Of a stretch of 64,000 nucleotides of DNA, positions 38,770 through 47,927 are shown in pieces. Source of the stretch: Acinetobacter suaedae (GTDB lineage Bacteria > Pseudomonadota > Gammaproteobacteria > Pseudomonadales > Moraxellaceae); NCBI RefSeq assembly GCF_008630915.1, contig NZ_CP043909.1, forward strand, positions 1,984,001 to 2,048,000, in the 5' to 3' direction. Both the position numbers and the translations under genes were made by a program. Below the pieces are notes generated by a model that was not told where the DNA came from, ran no database searches, and saw only the letters and a list, made by a program, of their open reading frames with translations. Positions within the stretch are counted from its first letter, which is position 1; each line of letters begins with the position of its first letter.

Positions 38770-39144
38770 AGCCTAGCCAACTTTAACTTATTTAAACTTT
38801 ATAGCATTAAATATCATTTATTTAATGCTATTTTTATGTCTAGTGATATTTAAATCAATCTTATAAATAGTGGACTTTTTAGCCACAAGATAGCCACCAA
38901 ACCTATTCCTCTATAAATTAGTCTCAAGATTGAATATCTCATAAAAAAACAAACAATTTTGCTGATAAGAGAGTCATTAAAATACAAGTGTTTACATGAT
39001 CTATAAATATCTGTGTCAATGTTGAGCTAAAATTAAAGCTGACAAGGTGTATCATTTACTAATCAATTAACGTGTTGTTAGCTGCCATCCCCTAGTGAAT
39101 GAGCACAGCCATGTCAATTAATGATGAAAGATAGGATAACTTTT
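38770..39144. other. 375-bp gap between trmB and the split zinc-ribbon gene
   Basis: It contains the trmB terminator at 38801-38835 and presumably the promoter of the next gene. I see no credible ORF, RNA gene or repeat in the remainder. Confidence 0.5.
38801..38835 (+). terminator. Terminator of trmB
   Basis: ATAGCATTAAATA and TATTTAATGCTAT form a perfect but AT-rich 13-bp stem with a 5-nt loop, followed by T residues. Confidence 0.8.
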
Positions 39145-39504
39145 ATGGAAAAAACACTGCAATGTCCGAAATGTGGTTCTACAGAAATTGAAACACGTGA
39201 TCATGACAAATTACTGAAAACCACTGGCGGTGTTTTAATGACTGCTGCTGGCACAACAGCAGGTACTGTAGGCGGTGCAGCGACGGGAGCATCCGTAGGT
39301 GCAGCGATTGGTACCGTAGCGGGTCCATTAGGAATCATTGTCGGTGGTACAGTAGGAACATTTGTTGGTGCAATCAGTGTGGGAATCACTGGCGGTGTGG
39401 TGGGTAATATTTTTGGAAAAAAAGCAGGTGTCATAATCGACAAAAATATTTTTCAGGACTATCGCTGCTTAAAATGTAACTACCGCTTTAAATTAAAAAA
39501 TTAA
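39145..39504 (+). CDS. Glycine-zipper protein with split zinc ribbon
   Basis: 119 residues from the ATG at 39145; AGGA precedes it. A CPKC pair near residue 6-9 and a CLKC pair near 109-112 could form one zinc ribbon, but between them lies a hydrophobic glycine-zipper region (about 28-92) with many GxxxG repeats, enough to cross a membrane twice. If so, both zinc halves would face the cytosol. No signal peptide. Function unknown; the arrangement is unusual, though similar short proteins may exist in related species. Confidence 0.7.
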   Translation: MEKTLQCPKCGSTEIETRDHDKLLKTTGGVLMTAAGTTAGTVGGAATGASVGAAIGTVAGPLGIIVGGTVGTFVGAISVGITGGVVGNIFGKKAGVIIDKNIFQDYRCLKCNYRFKLKN

Positions 39505-39519
39505 TATGACAGGAAAAAC

Positions 39520-39550
39520 AAAAAATCTGGCATCTAAGCCAGATTTTTTT
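39520..39550. terminator. Bidirectional terminator between convergent genes
   Basis: AAAAATCTGGC and GCCAGATTTTT form a perfect 11-bp stem with a 6-nt loop, serving the zinc-ribbon gene and the tautomerase gene. Confidence 0.9.
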
Positions 39551-39568
39551 ATAACCTGTTTTGCTCAG

Positions 39569-39931
39569 CTAAGCAATTGCCTTAAAGTAGTTTTCTTTTG
39601 GCATATCAATCACTTCAATGCAAAGTTGTATCGGAAACTCAAACTCGGATTTCAAATATATTTTATGCTCAAGCGTCCTTAGCAAACTCTGTCCTAAAAT
39701 TTGCTTTTGTGCTGCAGACCGTCCACTGAGCAGATAAAGTTTCAGATGAATATAAGCATCTTGTACATTACCCAGACCAATCAAAAACATTTCATCTTTG
39801 AAAATACGAGATTTAATATCATTTGCATCAAATAGCGCTGTTGCAATTAATGATGTGTTAATTTCTTGAAGCAACTTCTGTTGATCTAAATCAATCAGTT
39901 GTGCTGAGTAATTCACCGTGATATGTGGCAA
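39569..39931 (-). CDS. 5-carboxymethyl-2-hydroxymuconate isomerase-family tautomerase
   Basis: 120 residues. The start is set at the TTG at 39931 because that places Pro directly after the initiator (M-PHITVNYSAQL), the catalytic Pro1 of the tautomerase superfamily, and a GGGG ribosome site lies 6 bp upstream. Family members isomerise dienones in the homoprotocatechuate pathway (HpaF). No other hpa gene is nearby, so the real substrate is uncertain. It follows the helicase gene by 10 bp and is probably cotranscribed with it. Confidence 0.82.
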   Translation of the reverse strand: MPHITVNYSAQLIDLDQQKLLQEINTSLIATALFDANDIKSRIFKDEMFLIGLGNVQDAYIHLKLYLLSGRSAAQKQILGQSLLRTLEHKIYLKSEFEFPIQLCIEVIDMPKENYFKAIA

Positions 39932-39941
39932 TGTATTCCCC

Positions 39942-41657
39942 TTACTCAACAAATAACAAAGCTAATCGAACTTGGTCATAAGACATTCTAGGACTCGTTG
40001 CCTCTACAATTGGGCGTAACTTGATCGCACCATCATCGGTAAAATGCTCGGGATTCTTACGTTTATGCAAACGTTTATAAATCTTGCGCACTTCTTCCAC
40101 CACTTCATCGCCGGGATGTGCAACAGAAATATCTAAAGCTTGTTCTTTATGCAAACGTGCCAAATGATTAATAATCGTCGCAGGCGTTAATCCACGCTCA
40201 TGTGCAATGTCTTCGATCTCATAGCCACCCTCAAACAAAGCTCTCGTTTCATCTAAGGTCGCGGTTGCATAATTTTGCTTCGTACCGCTTTTGGATAATT
40301 TCTTTTCATTGCGTGCAATTTCGGTTGTATTTAAGGTACCGCCACAATGACGAATAAATGCATTATGCTGCGTGGTTAAATCAACATTTTCAAAATTTGC
40401 TTCTGCTTCCGTGGATAACTCCTGAAAACGGCGGTCTGCTTTTATCGCCAAACTGTCCAGCTCTAACGCCTGCTGATTAAACCCAAGTAATCTAAGTCCA
40501 CTTAGTGACTTTAATCGAGACAGTGCCACATAGCCCTGACCTTTCTCAAAAGTATGCGTTAAATTGATTTCAGCCGCTTCAAGTGTCATTCCCTGACTCT
40601 TATGAATGGTAATCGCCCAAGCCAAACGCAAAGGAATTTGTTGAAAGCTTGCGATCGCTTTACCTGCTTCGTTTTCTATAGACCATGTTTCAGGTTCCAC
40701 TAACAACGTTGTGCCATCAGTTAACTTTACTTTAGGGAGTAATCCCTGTTGATCATCTTCCTCAAAACCAATAACTTCTCCTAAACTGCCATTGATATAT
40801 CCCATATCAAAATTATTTTTAACAAACATAACTTTGGCGTTTTTTTTCAAGCTCAGCTCTTCTGGGGCACGCACAGAGGATTTTAAGGTTTCGATGAGCT
40901 TCTCATTGCCATCTAGCACAGCATTGAATTGATGGCTTTCAGTGTCGATCTCATTTAAATGTTGATAATTGATATTATCTACATCCATATTATGAGTATA
41001 TAACCGAGTAAAGGTATCACCGATATCTTGATCACGAGATTGTTGTAAAGCCTGAATATGATCCGCCTGAATATTTTGAGCGCGAATCGCATTTAAGATC
41101 TGATTCAGTATTTCATCGTCTTGACGATGCTGTTCAGTGAGATAACAAACTCTAAATTTCGCCTCAACCCAAGCATCAGACATAAAACAAAACTTATCGC
41201 GGTTGGCTTCACCATTACGCCCTACAGGCGGCAACTGAAAGAAATCGCCAGCCACAATAACCTGAATTCCACCAAAAGCCTCATCGCTTTCTTTGAAATA
41301 TTTCAATACTTGATTGACCAGATTAAGCTGCTTGGCATGCAGCATGGAAATTTCATCAATAATCAGAACTTGGGCATTTTCTAAATGCTCTTTTAAATAT
41401 TTACGTTCTTTCATTCGCTTGAGATCATCATCACTCAAACTATCTTTAATTCCAATCCCCGCCCATGTATGAATCGTCATTCCATTCATATGAGTTGCTG
41501 CAATCCCTGTAGATGCCGTAATTGCAACGGGAACTTTTCGCACTTTTAGATAATGAATATATTGATTAAGCGTATAGGTTTTTCCTGCACCTGCTGAACC
41601 TGTCAAAAAAACATTTTCCCCAGCTTTTAAAAGTTTCAGTGCAGTCTCTTGTTTCAT
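39942..41657 (-). CDS. PIF1-like DNA helicase with C-terminal helix-turn-helix
   Basis: 571 residues from the ATG at 41657 (weak ribosome site; the frame runs 27 bp further up). It has Walker A GSAGAGKT near residue 20, Walker B LIIDEISML, and the superfamily 1 motifs VAGDFFQLPPV, QHRQ, and AWAITIHKSQGMTLE near the end of the core. The C-terminus carries a winged-helix/HTH_40-like segment (YEIEDIAHERGLTPATIINHL), as in RecQ-associated domains. Probably a 5'-3' DNA helicase in repair or replication-fork processing. Confidence 0.85.
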   Translation of the reverse strand: MKQETALKLLKAGENVFLTGSAGAGKTYTLNQYIHYLKVRKVPVAITASTGIAATHMNGMTIHTWAGIGIKDSLSDDDLKRMKERKYLKEHLENAQVLIIDEISMLHAKQLNLVNQVLKYFKESDEAFGGIQVIVAGDFFQLPPVGRNGEANRDKFCFMSDAWVEAKFRVCYLTEQHRQDDEILNQILNAIRAQNIQADHIQALQQSRDQDIGDTFTRLYTHNMDVDNINYQHLNEIDTESHQFNAVLDGNEKLIETLKSSVRAPEELSLKKNAKVMFVKNNFDMGYINGSLGEVIGFEEDDQQGLLPKVKLTDGTTLLVEPETWSIENEAGKAIASFQQIPLRLAWAITIHKSQGMTLEAAEINLTHTFEKGQGYVALSRLKSLSGLRLLGFNQQALELDSLAIKADRRFQELSTEAEANFENVDLTTQHNAFIRHCGGTLNTTEIARNEKKLSKSGTKQNYATATLDETRALFEGGYEIEDIAHERGLTPATIINHLARLHKEQALDISVAHPGDEVVEEVRKIYKRLHKRKNPEHFTDDGAIKLRPIVEATSPRMSYDQVRLALLFVE

Positions 41658-41885
41658 AATTTCATCAGTCAAAAACAACAGCACATAGCTTAACGATTTT
41701 TTTCCAAAAATAAAAACTCAAACAAGAAAACTTGGCTTGGGTATTTTAAAATTTTTGATCGACTAACACATTCAGTCATCTAAGTGTCAACTGATGGCTA
41801 TGAACCCTTTGGATCTTATATTTTCATTGACATATTGGTCTTTTCATTTATGGTGGTTATAAATAAATTCGGGCTGAATATAAAA

Positions 41886-42851
41886 ATGAATAGCTTAAAT
41901 CTACATACTTATCAACCAGATATACTCGGTGATGATTACCAACAACTGACTTTAAATTTTGCTGTTGATTATGATGGAAAAGTAGTTGCAACATTGGTAC
42001 GCAAGAAAGTAAATCAAGCTACAAAAAAAGCAGTGTTATATATTCATGGTTTCGCCGATTATTTTTTTCAAACTGAAATGGCTGAACAGTTTAACCAACA
42101 AGGTTATGACTTCTATGCGCTTGATCTAAGAAAATACGGACGTTCAAAACTTCCACATCAAAAACTGTATTACGTTTTAGATCTGCGTGAATATGATGCA
42201 GAAATCAGCAAAGCGCTCGAAATCATTGGTCAAGAAAATCACAATCAGGTACTACTTGCAGGTCACTCGACAGGCGGATTAATTACAACGCTCTACGCAG
42301 CACATTACCCTGATCATCGCCTAATCAAAGCAGTCTGGGCAAACAGTCCATTTTATGATTTTTATAAAAGTACTATTGAAAAAAAAGTTGGTATACCTTT
42401 ACTCAGTAAAGTTGGAAAACGCTTACCCAATGCCAAGTTCCCAAGTGGTCTAAATCAGTGGTATACACCTAGCCTACACAAAGCATTTTATGGTGAATGG
42501 GACTTTAATTTAAACTGGAAACCAAAATCTGTTCCGTTTGTCCGATTATGCTTCGTTCATGCAATTCATGAAGCACAAAAAGAAATTCACCACGGTATCC
42601 ACCTCAACGTTCCAATCCTGATTATGCACTCGCACCAATCTAAATACCCAAAAAAATGGGGTGTAGATGCACAGCAAAGTGATGTTATTCTTGATGTAAA
42701 AGACATGACACATAATGCAAAAAAAATGAAAGGCGACGTACAAACACTCGCTATTCAAAATGGTTTGCATGATTTGGTACTGTCTGCACCAACAGTCCGA
42801 ACAGAGGTTTATCAACAACTCTTCCAATGGTTGGATCAAAAGATCAACTGA
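41886..42851 (+). CDS. Serine alpha/beta hydrolase (lysophospholipase-like)
   Basis: 321 residues from the ATG at 41886; an upstream GTG at 41784 would add 34 residues without homology. The nucleophile is in AGHSTGG near residue 125, preceded by HGFADYFFQ (oxyanion region) and LDLRKYGRS; the histidine lies in GLHDLVLS near the C-terminus. Similar enzymes are annotated as lysophospholipases or monoglyceride lipases. No signal peptide, so it is cytosolic. It stands alone with its own terminator; substrate unknown. Confidence 0.8.
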   Translation: MNSLNLHTYQPDILGDDYQQLTLNFAVDYDGKVVATLVRKKVNQATKKAVLYIHGFADYFFQTEMAEQFNQQGYDFYALDLRKYGRSKLPHQKLYYVLDLREYDAEISKALEIIGQENHNQVLLAGHSTGGLITTLYAAHYPDHRLIKAVWANSPFYDFYKSTIEKKVGIPLLSKVGKRLPNAKFPSGLNQWYTPSLHKAFYGEWDFNLNWKPKSVPFVRLCFVHAIHEAQKEIHHGIHLNVPILIMHSHQSKYPKKWGVDAQQSDVILDVKDMTHNAKKMKGDVQTLAIQNGLHDLVLSAPTVRTEVYQQLFQWLDQKIN

Positions 42852-42865
42852 TACCATCAATCATC

Positions 42866-42899
42866 AAGGAACTTCATATGTGTCTTGAAGTTCCTTTTT
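42866..42899 (+). terminator. Terminator of the hydrolase gene
   Basis: AAGGAACTTCA and TGAAGTTCCTT form a perfect 11-bp stem with a 9-nt loop and a T run. Confidence 0.85.
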
Positions 42900-43073
42900 C
42901 CCAGCTGTTCCGCACCATTTTAGAACAACATAAAATATAATTTATTTAGTTGTATCTATTTTTAAGCAAATTCCACGATTCATAACGATTATAAACTCAG
43001 CTATAAAAAGTCAAAAACATCTGTTTTTACCATTTGGAATAAAAAATATTTAAAAAATCTGCATTTCTAAATT

Positions 43074-43091
43074 TAGGCATTACTTTTGCAC
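43074..43091 (+). promoter_or_regulatory. Sigma-54-like -24/-12 promoter of eat-eutBC
   Basis: TTAGGCATTACTTTTGCACT has GG at 43076-43077 and GC at 43088-43089 with exactly 10 bp between, the RpoN spacing, and TTGCA at the -12 box. The predicted start lies about 25 bp before the eat start codon. Confidence 0.5.
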
Positions 43092-43127
43092 TGTTAGATA
43101 CAAGTTCACTCTGAGGAGTAAGATTGT

Positions 43128-44564
43128 ATGGACCATGCAAACACTGTATCAACCACATCAACAAGTGCAGATATTTCATCGACTGAGTATTTTTCTCAGC
43201 GTCAACTCAAACAAGGTACAGTTGGTTGGCTTCTCCTCATTGGTTTAGGTGTCGCCTATGTTATTTCGGGTGATTTCGCTGGCTGGAATTTTGGCATAGC
43301 CCAAGGTGGCTGGGGTGGCCTGTTTGTTGCGACAATTCTAGTCGCAATCATGTATCTGTGTTTATGTCTATCTATGTCGGAAATGTCGACCATGATGCCG
43401 ACTGCAGGTGGTGGTTATAGTTTTGCACGAGCAGCTTTCGGTCCATTCGGTGGTTATCTGACAGGCACAGCTATTTTAATTGAATATTCGATTGCTCCAG
43501 CTGCGATTGCTGTTTTTATTGGTGGTTATTGTGAGGCACTGTTTGGTCTGAATGGTTGGATGGTGTATTTGAGCTGTTATTTGATCTTTATGGGCATTCA
43601 TTTAAAAGGCGCAGGTGAAGCGCTAAAAATCATGTTTGTCATTACCTCAGTAGCAGTCATCGCCCTTGTGGTATTTGTTGCTGCAATGGCACCACACTTT
43701 AAAGCACAAAATTTATTTGATATTCCAGCTGGCGTGGCGACAGGTGCAAGTGCTTTTCTCCCACACGGCTATTTGGGTATTTGGGCAGCTGTGCCTTTTG
43801 CAATTTGGTTTTTTCTTGCTGTTGAGGGGGTTCCACTCGCAGCAGAAGAAGCAAAAGATCCAGCAAAATCATTACCTCGAGGACTCATTGGTGCGATGTT
43901 GATCTTAACAACCTTCGCAATCTTGATCTTAGTCTTAGGTGCTGGAGCTGCTGGTGCAAGCACATTACAAAACTCAGACGCACCGTTAGTTGATGCACTA
44001 ACGAAAGTATATGGAACAGGGACATGGCTTGCGACTTTTGTAAACTTCGTTGGCTTGGCGGGCTTAATAGCAAGCTTTTTCTCGATTATCTATGCTTATT
44101 CGCGTCAAATTTTTGCGCTCTCCCGAGCTGGATATTTGCCAACCTCGCTATCACTTACGAATAAAAATAAAGCACCTTATTTGGCTATTATTATTCCGGG
44201 CATTATTGGCTTTTTTCTTTCACTTAGCCGTGAAGGTGACTCACTGATTTTAATTGCGGTGTTTGGTGCGACCATTTCCTATGTACTGATACTTTTGGCA
44301 CATATCAAATTACGTTTATCAAAACCTCATATGCCGCGCCCCTACAAAACACCTGGTGGCATTTTTACTTCAAGCATCGCCTTAGTCCTAGCAATTGGGG
44401 CAGTAGTAGCGGGTTTCGTTGTTAATCCTAAAATTTGGTTTATCGCTGCGGCAATCTATGCCTGCTTTATTGCTTACTTTTTATTCTACAGCCGTTATCA
44501 TTTAATTAAAGGTACGCCAGAAGAAGAGTTTGCCAATATCAAAGCAGCAGAAGAACAAACCTAA
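43128..44564 (+). CDS. eat: Ethanolamine permease
   Basis: 478 residues, about twelve transmembrane helices, an APC-family transporter. Characteristic motifs are YVISGDFAGWNFG near the first helix, MPTAGGGYSFAR near 88, and the conserved PLAAEEAKDPAKSLPRG loop near 245. The family is the Eat ethanolamine permease group. It is the first gene of the eat-eutB-eutC operon with a GAGGAG ribosome site, and a sigma-54-like element lies upstream. It brings ethanolamine into the cell for the lyase. Confidence 0.93.
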   Translation: MDHANTVSTTSTSADISSTEYFSQRQLKQGTVGWLLLIGLGVAYVISGDFAGWNFGIAQGGWGGLFVATILVAIMYLCLCLSMSEMSTMMPTAGGGYSFARAAFGPFGGYLTGTAILIEYSIAPAAIAVFIGGYCEALFGLNGWMVYLSCYLIFMGIHLKGAGEALKIMFVITSVAVIALVVFVAAMAPHFKAQNLFDIPAGVATGASAFLPHGYLGIWAAVPFAIWFFLAVEGVPLAAEEAKDPAKSLPRGLIGAMLILTTFAILILVLGAGAAGASTLQNSDAPLVDALTKVYGTGTWLATFVNFVGLAGLIASFFSIIYAYSRQIFALSRAGYLPTSLSLTNKNKAPYLAIIIPGIIGFFLSLSREGDSLILIAVFGATISYVLILLAHIKLRLSKPHMPRPYKTPGGIFTSSIALVLAIGAVVAGFVVNPKIWFIAAAIYACFIAYFLFYSRYHLIKGTPEEEFANIKAAEEQT

Positions 44565-44581
44565 TAGAATAAGGAATCACA

Positions 44582-45967
44582 ATGAGCTATCGAATTATGG
44601 TTGCCAATCAGCAATACCACTTTGCTGATTTAAAGACGCTCATGGCAAAAGCAACACCTTTACGCTCGGGCGATGAGTTAGCAGGTATTGCCGCACTGGA
44701 TGCAACTGAACGCGTTGCTGCACAAATGGCTTTGGCTGATGTACCACTTAAAACATTTCTCAATGAAACTGTGGTCGATTACGACATAGACGAGATTACA
44801 CGATTAATCATTGATGAACACAATCAGAATGCTTTTGCTCCAATTTCACATTTCACAGTCGGTGACTTTAGAAATTGGTTACTTGGCGAACACGCGACCA
44901 CTGAAACATTATCCAATCTTTCTTCTGGACTTACACCAGAAATGGTGGCTGCTGTAAGCAAAATCATGCGCAATCAAGATTTGATTTATGTAGCCAGCAA
45001 ATGTGAAGTCATCACCCAGTTCCGCAATACCATTGGACTCAAAGGACACCTCTCTACCCGCTTACAACCCAACCATCCCACTGATGATGTACTGGGCATT
45101 TCAGCCAGTATTCTAGATGGTTTAATGTACGGTAATGGTGATGCAGTAATTGGAATTAATCCTGCGACAGACAATTTGCATAATCTAGCAGAGTTATTAA
45201 AACTCATCGATCATGTTATTCAAGAATATCAAATTCCAACCCAATCCTGCGTACTCACACATATCAGCTCAGGTATTCAACTGGCTGAGAAAAATGTGCC
45301 GATTGATTTGATGTTTCAATCAATTGCAGGAACACAACGTGCCAACGAAGGGTTTGGTATTTCACTAGAACTATTACAAGAAGGTTATGAAGCAACGTTA
45401 GCACTAAATCGCGGTACTTTAGGACAAAATGTCATGTACTTTGAAACAGGACAAGGCAGTGCTTTATCTAGTAATGCTCATCATGGTGTCGATCAACAAA
45501 CACTCGAAACACGTGCTTATGCCGTTGCACGAAAATATAACCCCCTTCTTGTAAATACCGTCGTTGGTTTTATTGGTCCTGAATATCTCTACAACGGCAA
45601 ACAAATTATCCGAGCAGGCTTAGAAGATCATTTTTGTGGAAAATTACTCGGCTTACCGATGGGTTGTGATATTTGCTACACCAACCATGCTGATGCAGAT
45701 CAAAATGATATGGATGTATTACTCACTTTATTTGGAGCAGCAGGACTTAATTTCATAATGGGTATCCCCGGCTCTGATGATGTCATGCTGAATTATCAAA
45801 CTACTTCATTTCACGATGCTTTGTATTTAAGGCAATTATTAGGTTTGAAACCTGCCCCTGAGTTTGCTGCATGGTTAGAACAACAAGGTATTTTTAAACA
45901 ACAACATGCAAAAATTCACTGGTCTGATCATATGCCAGAGAAATTTTCACGTTTACTCATGCATTAG
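44582..45967 (+). CDS. eutB: Ethanolamine ammonia-lyase large subunit
   Basis: 461 residues, normal length for EutB. The sequence follows the family throughout, including HFTVGDFRNWLLG, GHLSTRLQPNHPTDD and the cofactor/substrate-binding regions near GLPMGCDICYTNHADADQNDMD. Together with EutC it converts ethanolamine to acetaldehyde and ammonia with adenosylcobalamin. It follows eat by 17 bp with an AAGGA site. There is no microcompartment gene here, so this is the simple nitrogen-scavenging type of operon. Confidence 0.97.
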   Translation: MSYRIMVANQQYHFADLKTLMAKATPLRSGDELAGIAALDATERVAAQMALADVPLKTFLNETVVDYDIDEITRLIIDEHNQNAFAPISHFTVGDFRNWLLGEHATTETLSNLSSGLTPEMVAAVSKIMRNQDLIYVASKCEVITQFRNTIGLKGHLSTRLQPNHPTDDVLGISASILDGLMYGNGDAVIGINPATDNLHNLAELLKLIDHVIQEYQIPTQSCVLTHISSGIQLAEKNVPIDLMFQSIAGTQRANEGFGISLELLQEGYEATLALNRGTLGQNVMYFETGQGSALSSNAHHGVDQQTLETRAYAVARKYNPLLVNTVVGFIGPEYLYNGKQIIRAGLEDHFCGKLLGLPMGCDICYTNHADADQNDMDVLLTLFGAAGLNFIMGIPGSDDVMLNYQTTSFHDALYLRQLLGLKPAPEFAAWLEQQGIFKQQHAKIHWSDHMPEKFSRLLMH

Positions 45968-45977
45968 GAGAATATCG

Positions 45978-46790
45978 ATGAAACTTAATCGTGACGTACA
46001 TTATCCTACGCATTTACACCAAGATCAGTGGGAAAAACTTAAACAATTTACGGATGCACGAATCGCACTTGGTCGTGCAGGTTGTAGCATACCGACACGA
46101 GCATTACTGGAATTTCAGCTATCACATGCTCAAGCACAAGATGCAGTCTATCAGAGCTTAGATACAGCTTATTTAGCTGAACAATTACAAAACAACTCAC
46201 TTCAAAGCATTCATGTAAGTAGCAATGCACAAAATAAAGAGATTTATCTAAAACGACCGGATCTCGGTCGACAACTGTGTGAGCGTTCCAAACAACAGCT
46301 CATGGCACAATTCAAAGATGCACAACCTTATGATGTATGCATCGTTGTAGGTGATGGACTTTCTGCACGTGCAATTGAAGCAAATGCGGTCCCTTTTATT
46401 TTGTCTCTAAACAAATATATTCAGCAACAAGATTGGCGACTTGCGCCAATTATTCTAGCAACAGGTAGCCGAGTTGCCTTGGGCGATGATGTTGCTCAAA
46501 TCTTTAAAGCTTCGATGTTGGTCATGCTAATTGGAGAACGTCCAGGTCTTAGTTCACCAGATAGCATGGGGATTTACTACACATGGCATGCTCATACAGG
46601 ATGCCTCGATTCACAACGTAATTGTATTTCGAATGTTCGCCCAGCAGGTTTGAGTATTCCAATTGCCACACAACGACTGATGAACTTAATGAAAGAATCA
46701 AAACGACTTGGTTTATCAGGCGTTGATTTAAAAGATGATCATCAAGTACCAGAAGTTCAAACAATGAGTCCAACTAGACTTCTTTTTTAA
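45978..46790 (+). CDS. eutC: Ethanolamine ammonia-lyase small subunit
   Basis: 270 residues from the ATG at 45978 (AGGAG site, 10 bp after eutB). It has the EutC landmarks DARIALGRAGCSIPT, VVGDGLSARAIEAN, the cobalamin-contacting region LIGERPGLSSPDSMGIY and the closing SGVDLKDD. It forms the active lyase with EutB. A long-range N-terminal open frame overlapping eutB has no family match, so the downstream ATG is preferred. No obvious terminator follows it. Confidence 0.97.
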   Translation: MKLNRDVHYPTHLHQDQWEKLKQFTDARIALGRAGCSIPTRALLEFQLSHAQAQDAVYQSLDTAYLAEQLQNNSLQSIHVSSNAQNKEIYLKRPDLGRQLCERSKQQLMAQFKDAQPYDVCIVVGDGLSARAIEANAVPFILSLNKYIQQQDWRLAPIILATGSRVALGDDVAQIFKASMLVMLIGERPGLSSPDSMGIYYTWHAHTGCLDSQRNCISNVRPAGLSIPIATQRLMNLMKESKRLGLSGVDLKDDHQVPEVQTMSPTRLLF

Positions 46791-46876
46791 TAACATTTAA
46801 TCAAACGCACTATTTATTATTGAAAGGTAGTTTTTTGGTCAAATCAATTTCTTGATTTGCTACACTAGGGCTTACT

Positions 46877-46907
46877 TCAGTCTGACTGGAAAGATAACTC
46901 AGACTGA
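46877..46907 (+). promoter_or_regulatory. Leader dyad upstream of the glutamine amidotransferase gene
   Basis: Perfect 9-bp arms TCAGTCTGA and TCAGACTGA flank a 13-bp spacer, about 50 bp before the start codon. A TACACT -10-like element lies at 46861-46866, so the dyad may be in the mRNA leader. Confidence 0.4.
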
Positions 46908-46957
46908 TTGCCTTGAAAAATAGCCCCAAAACCTATCCATCCGAAGAAATAATATCC

Positions 46958-47674
46958 ATGAGCTTTGAGACAACACTGCCTAAAACTATTTATGCCATTC
47001 AACATCTCGCTTTTGAAGATTTAGGTTCACTAGAAGATCTGTTTTACCAACTCGGTTTTCGTGTCCGTTATTTTGAAGCGGGTGTTGATGATCTTACACC
47101 CGCACTTAATTATGAAGGTTTAACCATTGTTTTAGGTGGACCAATTGGGGTTTATGAAACTGAAGACTACCCTTTTCTTATTGATGAAATAGCAGGTTTA
47201 AAACAACGCTTAAAAGCCAACAAACCAACGCTCGGTATCTGCTTAGGCGCACAACTGATTGCACATGCGCTGGGTGCAAAAGTTTATGCAGGCCATCAAA
47301 AAGAAATTGGTTGGAGTCCGTTAGAAATCAAACCAAGTGCAGACAATCCCTTAGCTACACTTGAAAAGATTGAAGTTTTACACTGGCACGGCGATACTTT
47401 TGATTTACCTGACAATAGCACCCTGCTTGCCAGTTCTGCTATCTATCCAAATCAAGCCTTTTCAGTTGGAAATAATATTTTAGCACTTCAGTTTCATATA
47501 GAAATTACAAAAGAAAGTTTTGAAAAGTGGTTGATTGGCCATACCTGTGAAATTCGCCAAGCAGGTTTATCTATTTCTAAACTTAGAGCAGAAAATCTCA
47601 ATTACGCTTTGCAATTGGAACATAAGGCACAACACGTCATTCAAAAATTTCTTAGTCAGATCACTGTGATGTAA
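46958..47674 (+). CDS. Class I glutamine amidotransferase (GuaA-like domain)
   Basis: 238 residues from the ATG at 46958 (a TTG 45 bp upstream is less likely). The catalytic cysteine is in LGICLGAQLIAH near residue 100, with VLGGPIGVYE before it and the His-Glu pair in LQFHIEI near 184. Such stand-alone GMP-synthase-like amidotransferases release ammonia from glutamine, or act as gamma-glutamyl hydrolases. It lies directly after eutC; a link to amine or gamma-glutamyl-amine metabolism is only an inference from position. Confidence 0.8.
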   Translation: MSFETTLPKTIYAIQHLAFEDLGSLEDLFYQLGFRVRYFEAGVDDLTPALNYEGLTIVLGGPIGVYETEDYPFLIDEIAGLKQRLKANKPTLGICLGAQLIAHALGAKVYAGHQKEIGWSPLEIKPSADNPLATLEKIEVLHWHGDTFDLPDNSTLLASSAIYPNQAFSVGNNILALQFHIEITKESFEKWLIGHTCEIRQAGLSISKLRAENLNYALQLEHKAQHVIQKFLSQITVM

Positions 47675-47684
47675 TATTCTCGGC

Positions 47685-47720
47685 TTGAGCAAGTTAACTT
47701 TGATGAACTTGCTCAATTTT
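47685..47720 (+). terminator. Terminator of the amidotransferase gene
   Basis: TTGAGCAAGTT and AACTTGCTCAA form a perfect 11-bp stem with a 10-nt loop and a TTTT tract. Confidence 0.85.
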
Positions 47721-47844
47721 AAATAAAATCTATAAAACCAATCATAAAAATTAATACTGTTGGAAAAAACCTTAAAATATTACATTTGTTAAGCTTAGAT
47801 TACATAACATAAACATGAAACACATCAAGCACCCACAAGATAAT

Positions 47845-47874
47845 TTGAAAAAATTTTATAATAAACAATAGAAT
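47845..47874 (+). promoter_or_regulatory. Candidate promoter of the 33-residue ORF
   Basis: TTGAAA (47845-47850) and TAGAAT (47869-47874) are spaced 18 bp apart, fitting a sigma-70 promoter about 54 bp before the small ORF. Confidence 0.4.
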
Positions 47875-47927
47875 ATAAACATTATATGTTTTTGCATTTT
47901 GTTTATTTGCGTAGGTGGGTGAGAGTT

